From positions 1-43,084 of the forward strand of contig ONFG01000022.1 of assembly GCA_900317025.1 (NCBI GenBank): a stretch of 43,084 bases of DNA, written 5' to 3'. Every line of letters starts with the position of its first letter. Positions within the stretch are counted from its first letter, which is position 1. Positions 1 through 8,097 of this stretch are shown one piece after another. Origin of the DNA: an uncultured Eubacteriales bacterium. GTDB taxonomy: Bacteria; Bacillota; Clostridia; Oscillospirales; Acutalibacteraceae. A program made the position numbers and the translations under genes. The notes beneath the pieces are model-generated. The model did not search any database. It had not been told where the DNA came from and saw only the letters and a program-made list of their open reading frames with translations.

Positions 1-10
1 ATTTTTCGGA

Positions 11-1051
11 TCACTCCGACTTCTTCTTGAGCAGGAGCATCACGGTGATAACGACTGCCGCAACGCCGAAAACTGCAAGTGCGATGTACGTTCTGCCGTC
101 GCCCGTCGCTGCGGGTGCAGCCGAGGAAGCAGAGACGGAAGCGGTCGCCGCGGAAGCCGTTGTCGTTGTCGTCGAAGACTTCACGGTGCTTGCCGTCGAC
201 GCGGTCTGAGACGAGGACGAAGACGAAGAAGACGAAGAAGACGAAGCCTCCTTGTCGCTGTCGGTATCGCTCGGCTTATCGCTGTCGGTCGTTTTTGTAT
301 CGGAGTCAGTCGTCTTATCGGGATCTGACTCGGCGGAGTCAGAGTCGCTGTCGGTGCTGCCCAAGGTCACGGTAAAGTCGGGCGCGAATCGAAGCACTGC
401 GGGCGCGCCGGACGCGTCCTTCTTATCTATCTGGACGGAAAGCTCGCCGGAGAGCTTATCGAGGTCGAGCTTGATCTCGCCGTTTTTATCGGTTGTAAAC
501 GTCTCGCTGCCGACCGTGACGGAAGCGTCGGTCACGGGATTGGTCACGTTCTTCGCGTTCCAGTTCTCGTCGTACTCGACGTCGTTGCTCTTGAACGCGA
601 TAACGCCGTCGCTTTCAAGCTTATCGGTAACGGCGTAGGGAATCTGGCACGGGAAACCGCCGTAGTAGAGCGTGAGGCTGTCGTTCTCGGAAAGCTTGTA
701 ATCGTTCACGCCAACGGACGGCACCTCGCCGTTTACGCTGTAATACCAGCCGTCGTAGCCGCCGAATTTACCGGCCGTCTCTCCGTTGACTTCGGTGATG
801 TAGCCCGTTTCGGCGCCCTTGATCTCGAGCTTATCGCTCTGCTTATCGGCGAAGACGAGCGCGTCCGCCGCGGTGATATCGCCGTCACTGTCGCTCACGT
901 TGATAGTTTCGTAATAGATGTTGCCGTCAACGCCCTCGACTCTGAGAGCCACCTGAAGCTGCGCGTCGGCGCTTGCCGCGAAGGGCGCAGCCATGACGAG
1001 CAGCAGTGCCGAAGCCGCCGCACAAACTGTCTTTTTGAGTACACTTTTCAT
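11..1051 (-). CDS. Secreted DUF4430-domain protein with C-terminal membrane anchor
   Basis: 346 residues. A signal peptide (residues 1-28, Lys-rich start then an Ala/Leu core) is followed by a DUF4430 (transcobalamin-like) domain at about 31-135, recognised by the GWYYSVNG motif and the LYYGGF end. A second beta-rich segment (about 140-235) resembles an Ig-like carboxypeptidase-regulatory fold. A Ser/Asp/Thr-rich low-complexity linker (about 236-315, with a run of 12 serines) leads to a hydrophobic helix (about 322-341) and a KKK tail. The PAATGDG stretch just before the helix resembles a degenerate sortase signal, but no clean LPXTG is present. DUF4430 domains occur in cobalamin-binding and surface adhesion proteins; the ligand here is unknown. 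The ATG is preceded by a GGGAGAAGAG-type ribosome site and a good promoter at 1110-1139. Domain call fairly sure, function open. Confidence 0.8.
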   Translation of the reverse strand: MKSVLKKTVCAAASALLLVMAAPFAASADAQLQVALRVEGVDGNIYYETINVSDSDGDITAADALVFADKQSDKLEIKGAETGYITEVNGETAGKFGGYDGWYYSVNGEVPSVGVNDYKLSENDSLTLYYGGFPCQIPYAVTDKLESDGVIAFKSNDVEYDENWNAKNVTNPVTDASVTVGSETFTTDKNGEIKLDLDKLSGELSVQIDKKDASGAPAVLRFAPDFTVTLGSTDSDSDSAESDPDKTTDSDTKTTDSDKPSDTDSDKEASSSSSSSSSSSSQTASTASTVKSSTTTTTASAATASVSASSAAPAATGDGRTYIALAVFGVAAVVITVMLLLKKKSE

Positions 1052-1109
1052 TTCTTCTCTTCTCCCTGAAAAAAGTCAGCTTCAGGTCTTCGCCCTCCGC
1101 TGCATTTCC

Positions 1110-1139
1110 AGTATACCACACCCCTCGCCCGCCTGTCAA
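1110..1139 (-). promoter_or_regulatory. Sigma-A promoter for the DUF4430 gene
   Basis: On the minus strand, TTGACA (1134-1139) and TATACT (1110-1115) are separated by 18 bp. A TGG just before the -10 makes it an extended -10 type. It lies about 60 bp upstream of the start codon. Confidence 0.7.
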
Positions 1140-1192
1140 GGCAGCGGCGGCGGCGTGTCACAGGTTTTGAATTAGTTAAGAAATTGTTAACA

Positions 1193-1262
1193 TAAAGTTT
1201 TTGTCAAACTTTTTTCAAAAAGTTTGCAGGGGTCAAGGGGGCAGCGCCACCTTGCCGCCGGA
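1193..1262. repeat. Dispersed hairpin repeat, family 2, copy 1
   Basis: An AAAGTTTTTG start, a 10-bp perfect inverted repeat CAAACTTTTT/AAAAAGTTTG, then a GC-rich tail ending GCCGCCGGAGGCA. Related sequences occur at 10402-10463 and 23955-24006. Here it lies between divergent genes, so it does not act as a terminator for either. Confidence 0.6.
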
Positions 1263-1338
1263 GGCAATTCCGATTTTACTCTTTGTAAATCATAGCCGAT
1301 CTCCGCGCCGAAAGCTGCCCATTATAATTATACACTTA
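1263..1338. repeat. Dispersed intergenic repeat, family 1, copy A (5'-truncated)
   Basis: Matches copies B (15679-15768) and C (40479-40570) from the CGATTTTAC block through CTCCGCGCCGAAAGCTGCCC to the TATACACTTA end. The 5' block GCGCCGACAGGCAG is missing on the left, where the element joins directly onto family 2, but the same 14-mer reappears just downstream at 1345-1358. The rest of the 1339-1450 stretch holds nothing else that I recognise. Confidence 0.65.
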
Positions 1339-1454
1339 GGGCGAGCGCCGACAGGCAGCTCACGCTGACAGCCTGTCTTTGATACAGCCTCCGCCCCGCT
1401 GGGCGCGTCCGCAAATATTATTATCCGCCATTCATTTAGCACGCCGCTTTCGGG

Positions 1455-1461
1455 CATACTA
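1455..1461 (+). promoter_or_regulatory. Possible forespore (sigma-G/F-type) -10 element upstream of gpr
   Basis: CATACTA matches the -10 pattern of forespore sigma factors, which control gpr in Bacillus. The -35 match is poor, and the ribosome site begins only about 6 bp downstream of the -10, which would give a very short leader. Weak call. Confidence 0.25.
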
Positions 1462-1483
1462 ATCTTGGAAGGGAGTGTGCATT

Positions 1484-2365
1484 ATGACTGTCAGAACCGA
1501 CCTTGCGCTGGAGGCGCAGGAGCTTGACCGCGGGAACGGGAGCGGCGTTGCCGTTTCCCGCCGCAGAGAATTCGGAATGAATATCACTACGCTGCACGTT
1601 GCGACGCAAGACGCCGCGAAACGTCTCGGAAAGGAGCCGGGAACGTATATCACCTGTGAATTCAGGGCACTTACCGACGAATTCACCGCCGCCGATAAGC
1701 GCGTTGCCGCCGTCGGGGAGCTTATCGGGAAGCTTGTCCCGAAGGAGGGGTGCGTGCTCGTGGCGGGCATCGGCAACAACAGCATCACCGCGGACGCGCT
1801 CGGGCCGATGGCGGCGGCAAAGGTACTCGCCACCCGCCACATCGCGGGCGAAACGGCGCGCGCCCTCGGGCTTGACCATCTGAGAAGCGTCTGCGTGCTG
1901 TCGCCCGGCGTGCTCGGTCAAACGGGGCTGGAGGTGCGCGAGCTTCTCGGCGGCATAATAAAGAACGCCGGCATTCGCTGCGTTATCGCCGTTGACGCGC
2001 TGGCGTCTCGACGGCTGGGCCGCCTGGGCTGCACCGTGCAGATATCGGACGCGGGCATCGCGCCGGGAGCGGGAGTCGGGAATCACCGCGGGATCCTCAA
2101 CGAGCGCACGCTCGGCGTTCCTGTCATAAGCGTGGGAGTGCCGACCGTGGTAGACGCCGCAACGCTCGCCTGCGACCTGCTTGAGGGGAGCGGCTGCGAA
2201 AGCGGCAAACGCGACCGGTTCGCTGCGCGCGAGTACGCCGACATGGTCGTCACGCCCCGCGAGATCGACCTGCTCACCGAGCGCGCCTCGCTGCTCATCG
2301 GCATGGCGATAAACGTCGCGCTGCAGCCGCAGCTCTCGCCGGAGGAGCTTTTTGCACTCGTTTAG
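1484..2365 (+). CDS. gpr: Spore germination protease Gpr (peptidase family A25)
   Basis: Initiates degradation of small acid-soluble spore proteins (SASP) on germination, releasing amino acids and freeing the DNA. 293 residues from the ATG at 1484, which has a GGAAGGGAG ribosome site at 1467-1475; an in-frame GTG nine bases earlier lies inside that site and is unlikely to be the start. The family blocks are present: GIGNNSITADALGP (about 95-108, with Asp104), AVDALASR (about 169-176, with Asp171), ISDAGIAPGAGVGN and GVPTVVDA. The two aspartates match the acid residues reported as catalytic in Bacillus Gpr. The N-terminus carries the short acidic segment (RTDLALEAQEL) typical of the propeptide that is self-cleaved. 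The stop codon overlaps the stop of the convergent gene. Confidence 0.95.
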   Translation: MTVRTDLALEAQELDRGNGSGVAVSRRREFGMNITTLHVATQDAAKRLGKEPGTYITCEFRALTDEFTAADKRVAAVGELIGKLVPKEGCVLVAGIGNNSITADALGPMAAAKVLATRHIAGETARALGLDHLRSVCVLSPGVLGQTGLEVRELLGGIIKNAGIRCVIAVDALASRRLGRLGCTVQISDAGIAPGAGVGNHRGILNERTLGVPVISVGVPTVVDAATLACDLLEGSGCESGKRDRFAAREYADMVVTPREIDLLTERASLLIGMAINVALQPQLSPEELFALV

Positions 2366-3372
2366 AGAAGTACGCGCGAATCGAAGCCCTCTCCGAGAAA
2401 CGCGTCGGTCATGAGGTCAAGGTTTTCGTCGGAGTGCTCTATCTCCTTCGAGTACTTCTGGTAGATCAGCGCGCGGGCGAGCGGGTCGTTCTCCGCGTTT
2501 TCACGCGCTGTCAGCGCAGCGCACACGACGGCTGCGCACCATGCCCTCTTTATCGTCGTGATGATATCATAGCTCGATATCGCCGTGAGGTAATACCTCG
2601 CGACATAGTAGAGCGCAAGGCTGGAAAGCTCTTCGTCAAGGTTGGCGGGGAGCTTTTCGTTTTTGCAGGAAACGGCGGTCATGAGCCACTCCTTATCCAT
2701 GACGTCAAGCCCCTTGTGAAGCTCGAAAACGCGCGCTCTCGCCTCTTCCCCTCCGGAAAAGCCGAGCGGCTCGTACTCCTCGGGAGGCTCGGTGAATCGC
2801 TCGTCGTCGATGAGCTGCTGAACGTGCTCCGAAAGCGACAGTACGTCGCGCATCTTCTCCGTAAACGGCTTGTCACTTCGCAGCTTCTCCGCCGTAAGGA
2901 AGCGCGCGTGCAGCAGAAAATTCATGTAATCGCGATCGTAGCCGTTGTCGCTTCTTTCGACGGACGAGTTGTCTATGAAAGAGAACTTGTCGCGCCCGAC
3001 GACGATCAGCCGCGCCGCCTCGGGGCAGGCAAGCGTTAAAAGTCGCTCCTCAAACTCGGTGTAGTCCTGCGTGACCCTCGGGAACGCGCGGCACGTTGCG
3101 CAGAGCCTTTGCGCGCCGTGCTTCTTTTGTATAGCGCAAAGCCTGTCTTCCGAGAGGAACGGGCAAACGCCGCCTTCAAATTTTATTATCACGTCGCCGT
3201 CGTCGTCGGTGACGATATGGCGCATGACGTCCCCGCCGAGGTCTTCGTAAAACTCGAGAGTTTCGCCGTCGACGACGATATCCCAGTCCTTGCAGCAGGT
3301 ATCGGGACAATCGCCGGCGGCGCACGTGAACGCGTCGTAGTGAGCGGGCGTTATTATCTTTTTGCTGTCCAT
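2362..3372 (-). CDS. FliB-like Cys-cluster protein (flagellin lysine-N-methylase family)
   Basis: 336 residues. The N-terminal third has the cysteine pattern of the FliB/YkgJ-like family: CAAGDCPDTCCKDW (about 17-30), then CPFL, LCAIQKKHG and LCATCRAFPR (to about 100), a likely metal- or Fe-S-binding cluster. The helical C-terminal part has no motif I can name. Homologues in Firmicutes are annotated as flagellin lysine-N-methylases after Salmonella FliB, but no flagellar gene lies in this window, so the substrate is unproven. The ATG at 3372 is chosen because AAGGAG sits 8 bases upstream; the GTG nine bases earlier overlaps that site. It stands alone between two sporulation loci and converges on gpr with overlapping stop codons and no terminator between. 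Confidence 0.75.
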   Translation of the reverse strand: MDSKKIITPAHYDAFTCAAGDCPDTCCKDWDIVVDGETLEFYEDLGGDVMRHIVTDDDGDVIIKFEGGVCPFLSEDRLCAIQKKHGAQRLCATCRAFPRVTQDYTEFEERLLTLACPEAARLIVVGRDKFSFIDNSSVERSDNGYDRDYMNFLLHARFLTAEKLRSDKPFTEKMRDVLSLSEHVQQLIDDERFTEPPEEYEPLGFSGGEEARARVFELHKGLDVMDKEWLMTAVSCKNEKLPANLDEELSSLALYYVARYYLTAISSYDIITTIKRAWCAAVVCAALTARENAENDPLARALIYQKYSKEIEHSDENLDLMTDAFLGEGFDSRVLL

Positions 3373-3430
3373 TGAAACCACTCCTTCTCAGCTGTTCCGG
3401 TCACAGAAGAAATCTGCCCCGGCAGCCCGA

Positions 3431-3458
3431 ACCCCCGGCGGGGTCGGCTCATAATATA
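3431..3458 (+). promoter_or_regulatory. Candidate sigma-K-type mother-cell promoter for dpaAB
   Basis: AC at 3431-3432, 17 bp, then CATAATATA at 3450-3458, fitting the sigma-K pattern AC-N16/17-CATAnnnTA. In Bacillus the dipicolinate synthase operon is sigma-K dependent, so the position about 70 bp before dpaA makes sense. The motif is short and could occur by chance. Confidence 0.45.
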
Positions 3459-3531
3459 TAGAAGCAGCACGTTACGGCGGTACTGCCATTCATGCTGACG
3501 GTATCATTCCACTTAATACGGAGGTCACATT

Positions 3532-4392
3532 GTGTTTGATATAAATGATATTTGCATAATCGGCGGGGACGAACGGCAGGCGTACCTTGGCGCTCTTCTG
3601 GCGAAGGACGGAAAAACGGTCACGTATTTTGCGCTGGAGAAATGCGGTGAAGCCCAGCCGGACTACGCCTCGCTGCGCTTCGCCGTAAAGGGCTGCGACG
3701 CCGTGATCCTGCCGATGCCGCTGACGAAGGACGGCAAGACGCTTTACGCGCCGCTCTCCGACATCGAGATACCGCTCGATGAGGAGCTTGCGAAATCGCT
3801 TTCCGGCAAGCGCGTTTTCTGCTCGTACGGCGAAAAGCTCACCGCAACCGGCGACTACAAAAGCGCGTTCGTTTACGATTACCTCGCGCGCGAGGAGCTT
3901 GCCGTTCTGAACGCCGTTCCTACCGCCGAGGGCGCGCTTGCGGCGGCGATCACCTCATCAGGGAAAACGCTGCATAAAAGCCGCTGCCTCGTCGCGGGCT
4001 TCGGGCGCATAGGCAAGCTGCTTTCGCGCGATCTTTACGCCCTCGGAGCGGGCGTCACCGTAAGCGCACGGAAGCCCGGAGATCTCGCGATGATAACCGC
4101 CTGCGGGTACACGGCGGTGAAGACCGCGGCGCTCGAAGGAAGCGGTAAATACGACTTCATCTTCAACACGATCCCGTCGATGATCTTCGGCGAAAAGACG
4201 CTCGAAAAGACTGCCGGCGGCGTTGTTATCGACCTTGCCTCGAAGCCGGGCGGAGTCGACCTTGAAGCCTGCAAAAGGCTCGGTATAAACGGCTTTGCGG
4301 CGCTGTCGCTCCCGGGAAGGACCGCTCCCCAGACTGCCGCCGGGATAATCAAAGAAACGATCTGCAACATAACAAGGGAGGATGACCCGTGA
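3532..4392 (+). CDS. dpaA: Dipicolinate synthase subunit A
   Basis: SpoVFA-type subunit. With DpaB it forms dipicolinic acid from dihydrodipicolinate-pathway intermediates in the mother cell; the product is then packed into the spore core. 286 residues, normal for the family. The N-terminal half has CIIGGDERQAYLGALL, and the C-terminal half is a dehydrogenase-like Rossmann domain (VAGFGRIGKLLSRDLYALGA, about 154-173). The end block LPGRTAPQTAAGII is characteristic. It starts at GTG 3532 with GGAGG at 3520-3524. The stop overlaps the dpaB start (GTGA), indicating translational coupling. Confidence 0.95.
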   Translation: MFDINDICIIGGDERQAYLGALLAKDGKTVTYFALEKCGEAQPDYASLRFAVKGCDAVILPMPLTKDGKTLYAPLSDIEIPLDEELAKSLSGKRVFCSYGEKLTATGDYKSAFVYDYLAREELAVLNAVPTAEGALAAAITSSGKTLHKSRCLVAGFGRIGKLLSRDLYALGAGVTVSARKPGDLAMITACGYTAVKTAALEGSGKYDFIFNTIPSMIFGEKTLEKTAGGVVIDLASKPGGVDLEACKRLGINGFAALSLPGRTAPQTAAGIIKETICNITREDDP

Positions 4393-4961
4393 AAGATATA
4401 ACTATAGGCTTTGCGATGTGCGGCTCGTTCTGCACGTTCGCAAAGGCAAAGGAAACGCTCAAAGAGCTTGTAGCTCTTGGCTACGACGTTCTGCCGATCA
4501 TGTCGGAGAACGCGTTCTCGACCGACACACGCTTCGGGAAAGCCGCCGACATAAACGCCGAGATCGAACGGATAACGGGCAAAAGGATAATCAACACGAT
4601 CGCCGACGCCGAGCCGATCGGCCCGAAGGAGATGTGCGACATAATACTCATAGCCCCCTGCACGGGCAACACGCTCGCAAAGCTGACGGCCGGAATAACC
4701 GACACGAGCGTAACGATGGCGGCAAAATCGCACCTCAGGATCCTGCGCCCCGTTCTGATAGCCCTCGCCTCGAACGACGCACTCGGCGCGAACGCAAAGA
4801 ACATCGGGCAGATGATGAACAGGAAGCACATCTACTTCGTTCCGTTTTCGCAGGACGACCACAAAAAAAAGCCGAACTCGCTCGTCGCCGATTTCTCGCT
4901 GATACCCGAAGCGCTCGAAGCGGCGCTCGGCTCAAAGCAGCTCGAACCGGTGATAAAGTGA
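4389..4961 (+). CDS. dpaB: Dipicolinate synthase subunit B
   Basis: SpoVFB-type flavoprotein subunit of dipicolinate synthase, 190 residues, with the flavoprotein fold of the Dfp/UbiX superfamily: IGFAMCGSFCTF near the N-terminus, IIAPCTGNTLAKLTAGI (about 82-98) and an internal ALASNDALGANAKNI block. It starts at GTG 4389 inside the dpaA stop, with GGGAGG at 4376-4381, so the two subunits are made from one message. The operon ends at the hairpin at 4999-5020. No later mother-cell gene follows; the next gene is the convergent end of the histidine operon. Confidence 0.95.
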   Translation: MKDITIGFAMCGSFCTFAKAKETLKELVALGYDVLPIMSENAFSTDTRFGKAADINAEIERITGKRIINTIADAEPIGPKEMCDIILIAPCTGNTLAKLTAGITDTSVTMAAKSHLRILRPVLIALASNDALGANAKNIGQMMNRKHIYFVPFSQDDHKKKPNSLVADFSLIPEALEAALGSKQLEPVIK

Positions 4962-4998
4962 GCGCAGTGCTCGTTTATTTCTATTATGTAATCCAAAG

Positions 4999-5020
4999 CG
5001 CCCGGAGAAAGCTCCGGGCG
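4999..5020. terminator. Bidirectional terminator between dpaB and the his operon
   Basis: A perfect 9-bp stem CGCCCGGAG/CTCCGGGCG with loop AAAG lies between the convergent ends of dpaB (4961) and hisJ (5030). T-rich tracts on both sides are weak, but this is the only hairpin in the gap. Confidence 0.7.
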
Positions 5021-5029
5021 TTGTCGTCT

Positions 5030-5854
5030 TTATATCGGCACTGCAGTGAAGGCACCGCTTACGTTCAGCTCGAAGCGCTCGTCAAAGCCGCAGCTTTTCG
5101 CGTAGGCGCACATCTCGTCGAGCTTGTAGTTCACCGTTTCGGCGCTGTGGCTGTCGCTCGAAAGCGTGATCCTGCCGCCATACTTTTTTATCGTCTCAAG
5201 CAGTCGCTTCTGCGGGTACGGGAAATCGGTGTATCCTCTCGACATTGCGCCTGTGTTGACCTCGAAGATGCAGCCGCTTGAGGCAAGCGTTTTTACGGCG
5301 CTCTCGTATGCCGCCGTGTAGCGCGGAGCGTTTCTGTCGAAAAGCGAGCCGTCGCCGTTGAACTTTTCGCAAAGGTCGATATGCCCGACAATATCGCAGC
5401 GAGTCTTGTCGTATACTTGTGAAACGAGGCGGTAATAGTCCTCAAGAAAAGCGTAGACGTCGCCGCCGTAAAGGCGTGTGACAGCGCTCTCGATATGCTC
5501 CCTCGTCTCGTCGACGGGGATATACTCGCCGCACTTCTCTACGTAATGCACCGAGCCGATCAGAAACTGCGTGTCGATCGCAGGCGGCACGGAGTAGAGA
5601 TCCTGCTCCAGACCGACGAAAAGCGTAAGATGCGAAAAACGCCCGTCTCGCTTCATCGCTTCGATCGTCTCGAAGTAACGCTGCGTTTTTTCAAGGCTCA
5701 TGCAGTAGCTTTCGTCATGGGGCGTGTAGGCGTGACCCGAAAAGCCGAGCGACGTCATGCCCAGCCCGAGTGCGCTCTGCGCCATCTCCTGCGGCGTGTT
5801 TTTGCCGTCGCAGAAGCTTGTATGCGTGTGCAGGTTTTGAAGGACGCGGATCAT
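5030..5854 (-). CDS. hisJ: Histidinol-phosphatase, PHP family
   Basis: Removes phosphate from L-histidinol phosphate, the penultimate intermediate of histidine synthesis. 274 residues. PHP-domain metal ligands are visible: HTHTSFCDGK at about 9-18, GFSGHAYTP at about 38-46, DIVGHIDLCEKFN in the middle and SSDSHSAETV near the C-terminus. The protein is unrelated to the HAD-type phosphatase half of bifunctional HisB, and the HisB here is the short single-domain form, so this gene fills the missing step. It is the last gene of the operon; its ATG overlaps the hisIE stop (ATGA). Other PHP phosphatases look similar, but operon position supports this role. Confidence 0.9.
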   Translation of the reverse strand: MIRVLQNLHTHTSFCDGKNTPQEMAQSALGLGMTSLGFSGHAYTPHDESYCMSLEKTQRYFETIEAMKRDGRFSHLTLFVGLEQDLYSVPPAIDTQFLIGSVHYVEKCGEYIPVDETREHIESAVTRLYGGDVYAFLEDYYRLVSQVYDKTRCDIVGHIDLCEKFNGDGSLFDRNAPRYTAAYESAVKTLASSGCIFEVNTGAMSRGYTDFPYPQKRLLETIKKYGGRITLSSDSHSAETVNYKLDEMCAYAKSCGFDERFELNVSGAFTAVPI

Positions 5855-6510
5855 TTGTCGTCTCCGGTCATCTTTTCCTGCTTTACCTTGTGGTCGATAA
5901 CGTGGCGGGAAGCCAGCTCGTTCATCACGTCGTCGATGGAGATGCCCATCTCGATCATCATTACCATTACGTGATATGTAAGGTCGGCGATCTCGTAGAT
6001 AGTCTCCTTCTTATCATCTGCCTTAGCTGCGATGATTACCTCGGTACACTCCTCGCCCACCTTTTTGAGGATCTTGTCGATGCCCTTCTGGAAGAGGTAG
6101 CTTGTGTAAGAGCCTTCCTTCATCTCTGTCTTTCTGCCGACGAGCATTTCCATGAGCGACTCAAGCGAGAACGCGCTGAGCGTATCGCTTACATAAACGT
6201 CGTCGTTGAAGCAGGAGTCCGTGCCGAGGTGGCAGGCGGGGCCGTCCTTGATAACGTAGACGGTGAGCGCGTCACGGTCGCAGTCTGCCTGGATATTGAC
6301 AATGTGCTGGAAGTTGCCGGACGTCTCGCCCTTTCTCCAAAGCTCCTGACGGGAGCGCGACCAGAAGCAGGTCTTGCCCTCCTTGATCGAGATCTCAAGG
6401 CTCTCTTTATTCATGTACGCAACGGTGAGCACCTTCTTGCTCACTGCGTCTACGACGACCGCGGGAATAAGGCCCTTTTCGTCAAATTTAAGGTTTTCGA
6501 TATCTATCAT
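5851..6510 (-). CDS. hisIE: Bifunctional phosphoribosyl-AMP cyclohydrolase / phosphoribosyl-ATP pyrophosphatase
   Basis: Catalyses steps 2 and 3 of histidine synthesis: hydrolysis of PR-ATP to PR-AMP, then opening of the adenine ring. 219 residues. The N-terminal HisI domain (about 1-110) shows AYMNKESLEI, CFWSRSRQELW and the zinc/magnesium block DCDRDALTVYV with a later PACHLGTDSCF. The C-terminal HisE domain (about 125-215) shows KKVGEECTEVIIAAK and EIADLTYHVMVMM, its metal-binding helices. ATG 6510 has AAGGAG upstream. An 89-bp gap with an inverted repeat separates it from hisF. Confidence 0.96.
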   Translation of the reverse strand: MIDIENLKFDEKGLIPAVVVDAVSKKVLTVAYMNKESLEISIKEGKTCFWSRSRQELWRKGETSGNFQHIVNIQADCDRDALTVYVIKDGPACHLGTDSCFNDDVYVSDTLSAFSLESLMEMLVGRKTEMKEGSYTSYLFQKGIDKILKKVGEECTEVIIAAKADDKKETIYEIADLTYHVMVMMIEMGISIDDVMNELASRHVIDHKVKQEKMTGDDK

Positions 6511-6539
6511 GGTGTTTTCTCCTTGTTATTATATTACAG

Positions 6540-6573
6540 CGATTTGAGCGCGTAATACGGCAAAATCAAATCG
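6540..6573. repeat. Inverted repeat in the hisF-hisIE gap
   Basis: An 8-bp perfect inverted repeat CGATTTGA/TCAAATCG with an 18-base loop inside the operon. There is no T-run, so it is more likely an mRNA stability or processing hairpin than a terminator. Confidence 0.4.
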
Positions 6574-6599
6574 ACAAAAGTTCTATATAGTCTCCGCTT

Positions 6600-7358
6600 T
6601 TACAGCCTTACATTTATGCCGTCTGCGGAAAGCTTTGCTTTAAGCGTTTTGATGTCGACCTCGCCGAAGTGGAAGATCGAAGCCGCAAGACCTGCGTCTA
6701 CCTTCGGCAGCGCATTGAACAGCTCGGTGAAGTGCTCCATGCCGCCGGCACCGCCGGAAGCGATGACCGGGACCTCGGCGATCTCGCAGACCGCTCCGAG
6801 CATTTCGAGGTCAAAGCCGTTTTTCACGCCGTCGGTGTCGATGCTGTTGAGCACGATCTCGCCGGCGCCGTTTTTCTGGCCGCGCTTTATCCACTCGATG
6901 GCGTCAAGTCCTGTGTCCTCTCTGCCGCCCTTTGCAAAAACGTGGTATTTGCCGTCGACGCGCTTTGCGTCTACCGACAGCACGACGCACTGGTTGCCGT
7001 AACGCTGTGCCGCCGCGGAGATGAGGTCGGGGTCGCGGATAGCGCCGGAATTAACGCTCACCTTGTCTGCGCCGCATTTGAGCACACGGTCGAAGTCGTC
7101 TACGGTGTTGATGCCGCCGCCAACCGTGAGTGGGATAAATACGGAGCTTGCCGCCTCGGCGAGGATATCGGTAAAGAGCGCTCTGCCCTCGGCGCTTGCG
7201 GTGATGTCATAAAAGACAAGCTCGTCGGCGCCGCTGTCGGAGTAGAACTTCGCAAGCTTCACGGGCGAGGAAACGTCCTTTATGCCGAGAAAGTTCACGC
7301 CCTTTACGACCCTGCCGTCACGAACGTCAAGACAGGGGATTATTCGCTTCGTTATCAT
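6600..7358 (-). CDS. hisF: Imidazole glycerol phosphate synthase, cyclase subunit
   Basis: TIM-barrel subunit that joins ammonia from HisH to PRFAR and releases imidazole glycerol phosphate and AICAR. 252 residues, family-typical. Motifs: the N-terminal RIIPCLDVRDGRVVKGVNF with the catalytic Asp, the phosphate loop VGGGI, the second catalytic Asp in LNSIDTDGVKNGFD, and the C-terminal phosphate site ASGGAG. The start overlaps the hisA stop (ATGA), with GGAGGTGAG upstream, so HisA and HisF are translationally coupled. HisH lies two genes upstream. Confidence 0.97.
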   Translation of the reverse strand: MITKRIIPCLDVRDGRVVKGVNFLGIKDVSSPVKLAKFYSDSGADELVFYDITASAEGRALFTDILAEAASSVFIPLTVGGGINTVDDFDRVLKCGADKVSVNSGAIRDPDLISAAAQRYGNQCVVLSVDAKRVDGKYHVFAKGGREDTGLDAIEWIKRGQKNGAGEIVLNSIDTDGVKNGFDLEMLGAVCEIAEVPVIASGGAGGMEHFTELFNALPKVDAGLAASIFHFGEVDIKTLKAKLSADGINVRL

Positions 7359-8077
7359 GCGCTCACCTCCGCCGCCTTTATCGCCTCGGAAAGGTCGACC
7401 GCACCCGTGTAGAGCGCCTTGCCAAGTATTGCGCCGTACATATTCATCGAAGCGAGCGTTCTTACGTTTTCGATGCTGGAAACGCCGCCTGAAGCGACGA
7501 TGTCCATCGAGAATTTCTCGGAGAGCTGCCTGTAAAGCTCGATATTCGTGCCGGACATAACGCCGTCCTTCGAGATGTCGGTGCAGATAACGGTCGACAC
7601 GCCGAGCTTTTCGAGCTTTTCGCAGAACTCGAAGCAGCCGAGCTTTGAAGTCTCCGTCCAGCCCTTGATGGCTACAAGCCCGTCCTTGATGTCAACGCCG
7701 ACGGCCACCTTGTCGCCATATTCTCTGACGCTCGAAACAAGGAACTCCTCGTCGGTCACTGCCGCCGTGCCGAGGATGACCCGCATCACGCCGAGATCGA
7801 GGTACTTCTCTATCGCCTCTTTCGTGCGTATCCCGCCGCCGATCTCGGCTTTCAGCCCGCTTTCCGAGACGATGCGGCGAACCGTCTCGATGTTGGCGTT
7901 GGAGCCGTCTCTTGCGCCGTCGAGATCGACGATGTGTATATATTCCGCGCCGGCGGCTCTGAAGCCCTCAGCGACCTTTGCGGGGTCGTCGCTGTAGACC
8001 GTTTTCTTGCCGTAATCGCCCTTGAAAAGGCGCACGGCGCAGCCGTCGATGAGATCTATCGCAGGAAAAATATTCAT
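7355..8077 (-). CDS. hisA: ProFAR isomerase (HisA)
   Basis: Isomerises ProFAR to PRFAR by an Amadori rearrangement, step 4 of the pathway. 240 residues, a half-barrel-duplicated TIM barrel like HisF. Visible motifs: FPAIDLIDGCAVRLFKGDY with catalytic Asp at position 8, the EIGGGIR phosphate loop, VGVDIKDG, and the second acid residue in CTDISKDGVMSG, followed by ASGGVSS. AAAGGA lies 9 bases before ATG 8077, 20 bases after the end of hisH. Confidence 0.96.
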   Translation of the reverse strand: MNIFPAIDLIDGCAVRLFKGDYGKKTVYSDDPAKVAEGFRAAGAEYIHIVDLDGARDGSNANIETVRRIVSESGLKAEIGGGIRTKEAIEKYLDLGVMRVILGTAAVTDEEFLVSSVREYGDKVAVGVDIKDGLVAIKGWTETSKLGCFEFCEKLEKLGVSTVICTDISKDGVMSGTNIELYRQLSEKFSMDIVASGGVSSIENVRTLASMNMYGAILGKALYTGAVDLSEAIKAAEVSA

Positions 8078-8097
8078 AAAGATATGTTCCTTTCAGT

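Noticed and set aside
857-910. Dockerin-like calcium loop in the DUF4430 protein
   Set aside because: A single DSDGDITAADAL-like stretch lies at the usual place of the DUF4430 helix start and has no second loop, so it is a chance resemblance.
6511-6599. Internal promoter before hisIE
   Set aside because: A TATAAT lies about 20 bases before the ATG, so a transcript would start at or after the ribosome site, and the -35 is poor.
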